A stretch of 6,413 bases of DNA from DATAFO01 sp046728935 (GTDB taxonomy: Bacteria; Actinomycetota; Thermoleophilia; Solirubrobacterales; 70-9). The DNA is taken from the NCBI GenBank assembly GCA_046728935.1, contig JBKPFS010000019.1, positions 1-6,413 of the forward strand. The letters are read 5' to 3'. The notes beneath the pieces were generated by a model. The model did not search any database. It was not told the origin of the DNA and worked only from the letters and a program-made list of their open reading frames with translations. Position 1 is the first letter of the stretch. Every line of letters starts with the position of its first letter. Below are positions 1 through 4,668 of the stretch, one piece after another. The position numbers were made by a program, and so were the translations under genes.

Positions 1-320
1 TCGGAGGCGCCCTCGCGCGCCGCGGCAACGGCGTCGCGGGCGTCGGCGGCGAGCCGCGCTCCGAAGCCCCGCTCGAGCCCGCGCTCCCAGATCAACGCCG
101 CGACCACATCGCGCGCCCGCTCGGGCGACCCGAGCCGCCGCAGGACGCGGGCGCCGCGCCGCCCGAGATCGACCAGCACCATCTCGCCCTCCCGCGTGCG
201 CGCGCCGCCGGCGAGGGCCGCCTGCGGGCCGCGCTCGAACAGAGGCTCGCAGACGAGGAAACGGGCCCGGCGCGTGACCACGGCGACGAACCTCTGGCGC
301 TCGCGAGGTCTGGGGCTCAA
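1..320 (-). CDS. rnr: Ribonuclease R N-terminal part (partial, cut by window edge)
   Basis: About 106 codons are visible, and the gene runs off the left edge of the window. RNase R is a processive 3'-5' exoribonuclease that degrades structured RNA and works with tmRNA quality control. The visible residues match what I know of actinobacterial RNase R N-termini: a strand-like VVTRRARFLVCEPLF segment, then VLRRLGSPERARDVVAALIW, the 'gene-name' type helix preceding the cold-shock and RNB domains. The catalytic RNB domain lies outside the window, so the call rests on the N-terminus only. The start is ambiguous. The TTG at 320 overlaps the stop of the preceding peptidase gene (TTGA), the same coupling seen one gene earlier. 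The in-frame GTG at 281 has a purine-rich AGAGG 9 nt upstream and would remove 13 residues. The gene is the last one visible in the ftsE-ftsX-peptidase run. In many bacteria rnr is followed by smpB and ssrA, which would lie beyond the edge. Confidence 0.6.
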   Translation of the reverse strand, partial: MSPRPRERQRFVAVVTRRARFLVCEPLFERGPQAALAGGARTREGEMVLVDLGRRGARVLRRLGSPERARDVVAALIWERGLERGFGARLAADARDAVAAAREGAS

Positions 321-1483
321 AGCTCTTGCGCGAGCACCCGGAGTCCTGCCTGCACCGCCTCGTCGCGCTTCGTGCGGCGCGCATCCGTGGCGCGGACGTC
401 GGGCTTGATGCCCTTGTCGGCCAGCGAGACGCCGTCGGCGGTCAGGTATTCCCCCACGGTGAGGTCGAGCGCGCCTCCCGATCGCAGGTGGATCACCTCC
501 TGGAAGGTGCCCTTGCCGAACGTGCGGGTGCCGACCACCGTCGCCAGGTCGTAGTCGGAGAGCGCGGCGGTGAGGATCTCCGCCGCGGAGGCGGTGTCGT
601 GGTTGGTGAGCACGACGGTCGGGCGGGGGTCGAGCGCGTCGCCAACCGCCTCGTACTCGCGCTCGGCCTGGGTCCGGCCCTTGGTCGAGACGATCGTCCC
701 CTTGTCGACGAAGACGCTCGAGGTCAGGACCGCCTCGTTCAGCAGGCCGCCGCCGTTTCCGCGCAGGTCGAGGACCAGGCCCTCCGCTCCGCGACGGTAG
801 AGGCGATCGAGGGTGTCTCGAAGCTCGCCGTGCACCCCGTCGCTGAAGGTGTGAAGGCGCACGTAGGCGACCTTGCGACCCCCCGCGCGCCGCAGGTCGC
901 CCTGCACCGCCGGCACCTGCACCGTCGCGCGCTCCAGCGTGACGTCTCGCGTGCGGTCCCGGTGCGGTGAGACGATGCCGAGCTCGACCTCGGTGCCGCG
1001 CGGCCCCTTGATCCGAGCGGTCGAGACCTCGGCGGGGACGCCGGCGATCGAGCGCCCGTCCACGGACACGATCAGGTCGCCGACCTCGATCCCCGCCCGC
1101 TTGGCGGGGGTGTCCGGGATCACGCTCGCGACGCGAAGCCCGCGGGGGACCTCGCTCACGGTGAGACCCACGCCGGAGAAGCGGCCCGACGTCGCCGCCT
1201 CGAAGTCACGCAGCTGTTCCGGCGTGAAGTAGTGCGAGAAGCGGTCGTCGTAGCGCCGCTTGAGGTCGCGGAGCATGCCCTGGACGGAGGCGTCGTCGAG
1301 CCGCGACTTGTCGACGGGCTGGAAGTAATTGGCCTCGATCACCTGGCGCGCGTCGGCCGCCGGATCGGGCTCGTCATCGTCGAACCAGGCGATCGCGGCG
1401 CTCACGACCGCGGCGAGGGCGAAGCCGATGACCGCCCCGGCCGCGAGGCCGGAGGCGAACGACCCCTCGCGGCGGAGGGTCAA
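317..1483 (-). CDS. ctpA: S41 family C-terminal processing peptidase, membrane-anchored
   Basis: This is a 388-residue serine protease of the CtpA/CtpB/Prc (MEROPS S41) family, which cleaves proteins near their C-termini outside the cytoplasm. Seen in the sequence: a short basic N-terminus, one transmembrane segment at about residues 9-33 (no lipobox, no clear cleavage site, so probably a signal anchor), an N-terminal helical part (about 45-95), a PDZ domain (about 100-175; GVGLTV, GIEVGDLIVSVDG), then the peptidase core. The LDLRGNGGG motif is at 238-246. The catalytic Ser299 lies in DTASAAE and Lys324 in TFGKGTF. Their 25-residue spacing equals that of E. coli Prc (Ser452/Lys477), so the enzyme should be active. 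The frame is open much further upstream, to about 2107, but that part overlaps ftsX. The TTG at 1483 sits in a TTGA overlap with the ftsX stop and gives a start just before the anchor helix; no Shine-Dalgarno is visible, so coupling to ftsX is likely. In Bacillus subtilis ctpB also follows ftsEX. The substrate is unknown. Confidence 0.93.
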   Translation of the reverse strand: MTLRREGSFASGLAAGAVIGFALAAVVSAAIAWFDDDEPDPAADARQVIEANYFQPVDKSRLDDASVQGMLRDLKRRYDDRFSHYFTPEQLRDFEAATSGRFSGVGLTVSEVPRGLRVASVIPDTPAKRAGIEVGDLIVSVDGRSIAGVPAEVSTARIKGPRGTEVELGIVSPHRDRTRDVTLERATVQVPAVQGDLRRAGGRKVAYVRLHTFSDGVHGELRDTLDRLYRRGAEGLVLDLRGNGGGLLNEAVLTSSVFVDKGTIVSTKGRTQAEREYEAVGDALDPRPTVVLTNHDTASAAEILTAALSDYDLATVVGTRTFGKGTFQEVIHLRSGGALDLTVGEYLTADGVSLADKGIKPDVRATDARRTKRDEAVQAGLRVLAQEL

Positions 1484-2388
1484 ATCGTCAGGAAGCGACG
1501 CAATGTGACGCCGCTGCCCAGCGCGGAGACGACCACCGCGGAGGCAAACAGCATCGCGACCAGCGGCGCGAAGCCCATGGTCGAGAAGTTGTCGATCAGG
1601 TTGAAGTTGTCCGCGAGCGGATCCACGATCGTGACCTTGCCGAGCCACAGTATGGCGACCGCGACCGCCGCGCCCACGACGCCGACGATCACGCCCTCGA
1701 TCACGAACGGCCAGCGGATGAACCAGTTGGTCGCTCCGACCAGGCGCATCACCTCGACCTCGCGGCGCCGAGCGTAGATCGAGAGTCGAATGGTGTTCGC
1801 CACCAGCATCACGGAGGCGATCAGCAGCAGGGCAGCGATCACGATCAGGACGATCTTCAGCGCTCCCGTGACCTTGCGGATCTGGTTCGTCTCCTGACGC
1901 GCGTCGTTGACCGACTCGATCACCGGGCTGATCGGCTGCGGCTTGCCCGCGGAATCGGGGGGCTGGAGCGCTGTGCGCACCGACTCGAGGTTGTCGGGAT
2001 CGTCGAGGTCGAGGTTGAACGCGGGCGGCAGCGGGTTGTGATTGAGCTCGCCAAGCGATTCCTTCAGATCCCCCTCGACGCGCCCCTCCAGGACCTTGAT
2101 CGCGCACTTCCTCGAGCAGTAGTCGGCGGCCGTGACGTGGGGGATCGCCTCGAGCTTGCCCTGAAGCGCCGTGATCTCGTGCTTGGTCGCGTCGGGGTAG
2201 AGGAACACGTTCAGGCCGATCTGCTCGCGGACGTCCTCGTTCTTCTGCTCGCTCGCGCGCAGGACGGGGATCAGGACGCCGAGCAGCAGCGTCGTGACGA
2301 CGATCGTGACGATCGCCGCAACGCTGGGCGCGGCGCTGCGTCGCAGCGCGCGGAAGGCCTCCGAGAGGAAGAACGTGACCCGACCCAT
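1480..2388 (-). CDS. ftsX: Cell division protein FtsX (ABC transporter-like membrane subunit)
   Basis: This 302-residue integral membrane protein pairs with FtsE. It turns ATP hydrolysis in the cytoplasm into activation of peptidoglycan hydrolases outside the membrane. The topology is the classic four-helix form: TM1 at about 21-43, an extracytoplasmic domain at about 45-172, TM2 at about 175-200, TM3 at about 226-250 and TM4 at about 272-294. After TM2 come the cytoplasmic RRREVEVMRLVGAT motif (208-220) and NWFIRWPFVIEG, the conserved FtsX signature that contacts the ATPase. NPLPPAF (118-124) is the typical extracytoplasmic-domain motif. The ATG directly follows the ftsE TAG stop with no gap, so translation is surely coupled. 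The extracytoplasmic domain carries two cysteines, Cys91 and Cys95 (CSRKC), where the family more often has a Ser-Lys-rich segment; they could form a disulfide. The partner hydrolase (RipC-like or other NlpC/P60 protein) is not in the window. Confidence 0.95.
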   Translation of the reverse strand: MGRVTFFLSEAFRALRRSAAPSVAAIVTIVVTTLLLGVLIPVLRASEQKNEDVREQIGLNVFLYPDATKHEITALQGKLEAIPHVTAADYCSRKCAIKVLEGRVEGDLKESLGELNHNPLPPAFNLDLDDPDNLESVRTALQPPDSAGKPQPISPVIESVNDARQETNQIRKVTGALKIVLIVIAALLLIASVMLVANTIRLSIYARRREVEVMRLVGATNWFIRWPFVIEGVIVGVVGAAVAVAILWLGKVTIVDPLADNFNLIDNFSTMGFAPLVAMLFASAVVVSALGSGVTLRRFLTI

Positions 2389-3261
2389 CTAATGTTCGCC
2401 GTTCGTCTGGCCCTCGTCGCCGACGCCCATCTCCGCCCGCATGCGGACGGCGAACTCGGTCGTCGACTCGTCGCGGTGATAGCCGGCGGCGGCCTCGTCG
2501 CGGACCAGGCGGCCCTCCTCGAGCGCGATCACCCGGCGGCGCATCTTGTCCACCATCTCGCGGTCGTGGGTCACGACCAGCACCGTGGTCCCGGTGCGGT
2601 TGATCCGGTAGAGCAGCTGCATGATCCCGATCGAGGTCACGGGGTCCAGGTTTCCGGTCGGCTCGTCCGCGAGCAGCAGGGGCGGGTGGTTGACGAACGC
2701 GCGTGCGATCGAGACCCGCTGCTGCTCTCCGCCCGAGAGCTGGTCCGGGTAGTTGTGGACCTTCGCCTGCAGCCCGACGAGGCGAAGGATCTCCGGCACC
2801 TTGGCGCGGATCTCGGAACGGGGCGCGCCGATCACCTGAAGCGCGTACGCGACGTTGTCGTACACGGTCCGATTCGGAAGCAGCTTGAAGTCCTGGAATA
2901 CCGTCCCGATTCGCCGCCGCAGCATCGGCACGCGGCCGTCGGGAATCGAGTTGATGTCGCGCCCGGCGATCAGCACCTCGCCGGCGGCGGGCTCGAGCTC
3001 ACGGATCAGGAGCTTGATCAGCGTCGACTTGCCGCAGCCGGTGGGACCGACGACGAACGCGAACTCCCCGCGAGCGACGGTCAGCGAGACGCGCTCGAGG
3101 GCGACATGTCCCCCCGGATAGACCATCGTCACCTCGCGGAGCTCGACGATCGGCGGCCTCGCGCCTGCGCGCCTGGCGCTGCCCGGCGCCTCCCGCTCGC
3201 GGCGATGCGGGTCCCGTTCGGCGCGCCGTGCGCGCCGCGTGCGTGTCCCGAGGAGGGCCAT
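2389..3261 (-). CDS. ftsE: Cell division ATP-binding protein FtsE with basic N-terminal extension
   Basis: This 290-residue cytoplasmic ABC ATPase drives FtsX in septal peptidoglycan remodelling. All nucleotide-binding motifs are intact: Walker A GPTGCGKST (72-80), Q-loop Gln123 (VFQDF), signature LSGGEQQRV (175-183), Walker B LLLADE (195-200) followed by PTGNLD, and the switch His232 (VVTHD). The family is usually about 220-230 residues and begins just before the IVELREVTMVYPGG strand, here residue 38. This protein has 37 extra N-terminal residues with 12 arginines, and also a C-terminal tail of about 35 residues. The start is nevertheless well constrained. An in-frame TGA lies 24 nt upstream of ATG 3261, and between that ATG and residue 38 there is no other ATG, GTG or TTG; the next possible starts would delete the first beta strand. 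No Shine-Dalgarno precedes the ATG, but a tiny frame ends 4 nt upstream and could deliver ribosomes. The gene heads the ftsE-ftsX-peptidase-rnr run. Confidence 0.95.
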   Translation of the reverse strand: MALLGTRTRRARRAERDPHRREREAPGSARRAGARPPIVELREVTMVYPGGHVALERVSLTVARGEFAFVVGPTGCGKSTLIKLLIRELEPAAGEVLIAGRDINSIPDGRVPMLRRRIGTVFQDFKLLPNRTVYDNVAYALQVIGAPRSEIRAKVPEILRLVGLQAKVHNYPDQLSGGEQQRVSIARAFVNHPPLLLADEPTGNLDPVTSIGIMQLLYRINRTGTTVLVVTHDREMVDKMRRRVIALEEGRLVRDEAAAGYHRDESTTEFAVRMRAEMGVGDEGQTNGEH

Positions 3262-3265
3262 GCAG

Positions 3266-3307
3266 TTATTGGGTGAGCGGCTTCAGCCGCGAAAGCAGCA
3301 TGTGCAT
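3266..3307 (-). CDS. Candidate 13-residue leader ORF upstream of ftsE
   Basis: ATG at 3307 opens a 14-codon frame (MHMLLSRLKPLTQ, TAA) whose stop lies 4 nt before the ftsE ATG. An ACAGG sits 7 nt upstream of this ATG as a modest ribosome binding site, whereas ftsE itself has none. The frame contains a GC-rich palindrome at 3277-3290 (GCGGCT, GA, AGCCGC on this strand), able to form a 5-6 bp hairpin that would lie over the ftsE initiation region. The geometry fits termination-reinitiation, in which translation of the leader opens the hairpin and feeds ribosomes to ftsE. The peptide has no recognisable domain and no run of identical regulatory codons beyond four leucines. It could be a chance frame; the support is its position only. 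Confidence 0.3.
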   Translation of the reverse strand: MHMLLSRLKPLTQ

Positions 3308-3326
3308 TGATTGGCCTGTTCTGCGG

Positions 3327-3375
3327 GGCGCACGCCTTTCCTTCGACCGGTCCCTGCCGCGCCGAAGCGTGCGCC
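3327..3375 (-). promoter_or_regulatory. Candidate structured RNA leader upstream of ftsE
   Basis: On the minus strand the arms GGCGCACG (3375-3368) and CGTGCGCC (3334-3327) pair perfectly, and a ninth pair is possible. Inside them CTTCG (3367-3363) pairs with CGAAG (3345-3341), leaving a 6-nt bulge GAAAGG on the 3' side. A further CGG/CCG pairing (3359-3357 with 3350-3348) closes a 6-nt loop. The result is one three-tier stem-loop about 20 nt upstream of the leader ORF. It resembles no riboswitch class that I recognise. It may be a 5'-UTR regulatory or stabilising structure, or an attenuator without a U-tract; GC-rich sequence makes chance pairing easier, so this is tentative. Confidence 0.33.
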
Positions 3376-3388
3376 GCGCAGCCGCGAC

Positions 3389-3394
3389 AGGGTA
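3389..3394 (-). promoter_or_regulatory. Possible -10 element (TACCCT) for the ftsE operon
   Basis: TACCCT fits the actinobacterial TANNNT -10 pattern and lies upstream of the structured leader. The hexamer 18 bp upstream is TTAGCG, a poor -35 match that coincides with one half of the palindrome at 3405-3418. If used, transcription would start near 3382 and give a leader of about 120 nt. The evidence is a weak hexamer match plus position. Confidence 0.25.
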
Positions 3395-3404
3395 GCGAAC
3401 ACTG

Positions 3405-3427
3405 TTAGCGGACGCTAATGGTCCGCT
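3405..3427. promoter_or_regulatory. Two overlapping palindromes between the tkt and ftsE operons
   Basis: TTAGCG-GA-CGCTAA (3405-3418) is a perfect 6-bp-arm palindrome with a 2-bp centre. It overlaps a second inverted repeat with 7-bp arms, AGCGGAC (3407-3413) and GTCCGCT (3421-3427), separated by 7 nt. The two structures share bases and so cannot form together. A further TAGCG copy is at 3393-3397. The short one has the form of a dimeric repressor operator overlapping a possible -35 of ftsE. The longer one could be a weak terminator for the upstream transketolase operon, although no U-tract follows on the minus strand (only TTTC follows on the plus strand). Nothing else explains the 77 bp between this site and the transketolase stop at 3505. 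Confidence 0.35.
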
Positions 3428-3504
3428 TTCAGCCGGGCCAATCGACCCATCAACGCGGCCACGACCAGCAGCCCCCTCAACCGACTTCGGTCCGCGCCGG
3501 GCCG

Positions 3505-4497
3505 CTAGGTCCACTCGGGTCCGAAGAGCGGGGGGCGCGCGACGATCGGCTTCAGCACCAGGGCCTCGCGGGCGCGGTCGGCGATGCCGCGGGCGGTGAG
3601 GCCGAAGTGCTCCATGCATGCCTCGCCCGTGCCGGAGACGCCGAACTCGTCCCCCATCCCGACGGCGAAGATCGGCACCGGGTGCTGCTCGGCGCAGAGC
3701 TGGCGCACCGCGTCGCCGAGCCCGCCGGTGACGCGGTGCTCCTCCGCGGTGACCCCCACGCCGGTCTTGGCCAGCGACTCGAGGATCGCCTCCGAATGAA
3801 GCGGCTTCACGATCGAGACGTTCAGCACCTCGGCCTCGACGCCGTCGTCGTGCTCGAGCGATTCCGCCGCCTCGATCGCTCTCCAGACCATGTGCCCGGT
3901 GGCGATCAGGGTGATGTCCTTGCCCTCGCGCAGCACGTCGACCCCGTGACCGAGCGTCTCGGGGATCTCGTCATAGACGATCGGCGTCGCCGGGCGGCCG
4001 AACCGCATGTACATCGGCTCGTCGCGCTCGTAGGACTCCATCGTCGCGCGGTGGGCCTGGTTGTAGTCCGCGGGGACCACGACCGTCATCCGGGGCATCG
4101 CCCGCATTAGCGCGAGGTCCTCGATCATCTGATGGGAGGCACCGTCCTCCCCGAGCGACACGCCGCCGTGGGAGGCGCCGATCCGCACCTTGAGCTCGTT
4201 GTGGGCGATGCCCAGCCGCACCTGGTCGTACGCGCGGCCGGCCGCGAAGATCGCGAAGGTTGAGCAGTACGGCACCTTGCCGGTGGCTGCAAGGCCGCAG
4301 GCCATCGACATCATGTTCGCCTCGGCCGCCCCGACGTTGAAGAACCGCTCGGGGAACCGCTTACCGAACTTGATCGACTGGGTCGAGACGGCGAGGTCGG
4401 CGTCCAGAGCGACCACGTCCTCGTGAAGCTCGCCCAGCTCCGCCAGGGCGTCGCCGTAGGCGTGGCGGGTCGCGATCGGCTCGGTTTTAGCTTCCAT
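3505..4497 (-). CDS. Transketolase C-terminal subunit (split transketolase)
   Basis: This 330-residue protein corresponds to the pyrimidine-binding (Pyr) and C-terminal domains of transketolase, encoded separately from the N-terminal half as in many archaea and some bacteria. Two-carbon ketol transfer needs the heterotetramer with the neighbouring subunit. Visible motifs: FNVGAAEANM (53-62), in which Glu59 is the expected base activating the thiamine diphosphate pyrimidine; GASHGGVSLGEDGASHQ (107-123) with MIEDLALMRAMPRM, typical of this family; and the C-terminal domain with ITLIATGHMV (195-204), LNVSIVKPL (225-233) and VTAEEHRVTGGLGDA (249-263). The ATG at 4497 has no Shine-Dalgarno and lies inside the left terminal repeat of the inserted element described separately; the original N-terminus was probably MPAEP joined to Ile8. 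A 59-codon frame starting behind a strong ribosome binding site ends 8 nt past this ATG, so expression likely depends on reinitiation. The donor/acceptor sugar cannot be read from sequence; a 1-deoxyxylulose-5-phosphate synthase would be a single longer protein. Confidence 0.92.
   Translation of the reverse strand: MEAKTEPIATRHAYGDALAELGELHEDVVALDADLAVSTQSIKFGKRFPERFFNVGAAEANMMSMACGLAATGKVPYCSTFAIFAAGRAYDQVRLGIAHNELKVRIGASHGGVSLGEDGASHQMIEDLALMRAMPRMTVVVPADYNQAHRATMESYERDEPMYMRFGRPATPIVYDEIPETLGHGVDVLREGKDITLIATGHMVWRAIEAAESLEHDDGVEAEVLNVSIVKPLHSEAILESLAKTGVGVTAEEHRVTGGLGDAVRQLCAEQHPVPIFAVGMGDEFGVSGTGEACMEHFGLTARGIADRAREALVLKPIVARPPLFGPEWT
4478..4484. repeat. Left copy of 7-bp direct repeat (GGCTCGG), probable target-site duplication
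   Basis: GGCTCGG recurs exactly at 4653-4659, immediately outside the other end of the 168-bp inverted-repeat element. The bases on both sides of the two copies differ, so the repeat is exactly 7 bp. In the transketolase reading frame this copy encodes part of Glu6-Pro7. Confidence 0.6.
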
Positions 4498-4652
4498 CGG
4501 CGTCGGTGGGTCGAGGGACAGGCGCGCGAAAATCGAGCATGGCGAGGACGCAGGGAGCGAAGCGTGCTTTACGCACGCGAGCGACCGAGGACGAAGCCAG
4601 GCGACGATTTGCAGCCGCCTGGCCTTGGCCCACTGCCGTCGATGGAAGCGAA
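4485..4652. mobile_element. MITE-like non-coding inverted-repeat element inserted at the transketolase gene junction
   Basis: The 168 bp form an imperfect inverted repeat over their whole length. The left end (4487-4524) and the reverse complement of the right end (4652-4616) match at 30 of 37 aligned positions with one gap, including a perfect 10-bp core GCTTCCATCG (4490-4499, and 4649-4640 on the other strand). In the middle, GCGTGC (4562-4567) and GCACGC (4573-4578) form a hairpin around TTTAC, centred within 2 bp of the element midpoint. The 7-bp repeat GGCTCGG flanks it exactly. Deleting the element and one flanking copy (175 bp) rejoins ATG CCC GCC GAG to CCG ATC GCG ACC in the transketolase frame, behind an AGGAGGG. 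This coincidence of ends, duplication and restored start is strong evidence for insertion. No transposase gene fits in it, so it would be non-autonomous. The parent family cannot be named; a REP/BIME-type repeat is the alternative. Internal direct similarity (CGAGGACG at 4551-4558 and 4585-4592) is also seen. Confidence 0.65.
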
Positions 4653-4666
4653 GGCTCGGCGGGCAT
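4487..4666 (-). CDS. 59-residue chimeric frame created by the insertion; probable translational leader
   Basis: ATG 4666 lies 2 nt after the stop of the N-terminal transketolase gene and 6 nt after an AGGAGGG. It is very probably the original start of the C-terminal subunit. Its first five codons (MPAEP) are native; the rest reads through the inserted element out of frame and stops at TAA 4489-4487, overlapping the present transketolase start (4497) by 11 nt. The product is Ala/Arg/Ser-rich with no domain or membrane segment and is unlikely to be a functional protein. Its likely role is passive: the strong ribosome binding site loads ribosomes that terminate 8 nt past the new ATG and restart there. 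It could equally be called the 5' remnant of the disrupted gene. Confidence 0.45.
   Translation of the reverse strand: MPAEPSLPSTAVGQGQAAANRRLASSSVARVRKARFAPCVLAMLDFRAPVPRPTDADGS
4653..4659. repeat. Right copy of 7-bp direct repeat (GGCTCGG)
   Basis: This is the exact partner of 4478-4484, abutting the right end of the inverted-repeat element. It lies in codons 3-5 of the original start region (GCC GAG CC on the minus strand). Confidence 0.6.
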
Positions 4667-4668
4667 CG

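Noticed and set aside
1484..2107. Upstream extension of the S41 peptidase frame inside ftsX
   Set aside because: Those residues are a shadow of ftsX in another frame (Arg-rich, no domain). The peptidase's anchor helix begins right after TTG 1483.
2038..3276. Long plus-strand open frame of 412 codons opposite ftsE/ftsX
   Set aside because: It lies opposite genes with complete ABC ATPase and FtsX motifs. Its product is a His/Asp/Arg-rich low-complexity translation typical of an antisense frame in GC-rich DNA.
3397..3408. LexA/SOS-box look-alike (GAACACTGTTAG)
   Set aside because: The actinobacterial box needs GAAC-N4-GTTC. Here the spacing is 3 and the second half is GTTA, so the match is by chance.
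3428..3504. Rho-independent terminator after the transketolase operon
   Set aside because: Only short or distant pairings (for example GCGGCC/GGCCGC 43 nt apart) and no U-tract on the minus strand. A duplicated GCCGGGCC (3432, 3496) is unremarkable at this GC content.
3262..3504. tRNA, tmRNA or prfB in the spacer upstream of ftsE
   Set aside because: I looked because prfB often precedes ftsE in actinobacteria. There is no cloverleaf, CCA-type end, or release-factor reading frame here.
4562..4578. Stand-alone terminator hairpin between the two transketolase genes
   Set aside because: The stem has no following U-tract in either direction and sits exactly at the centre of the larger inverted repeat, so it is better explained as part of that element.
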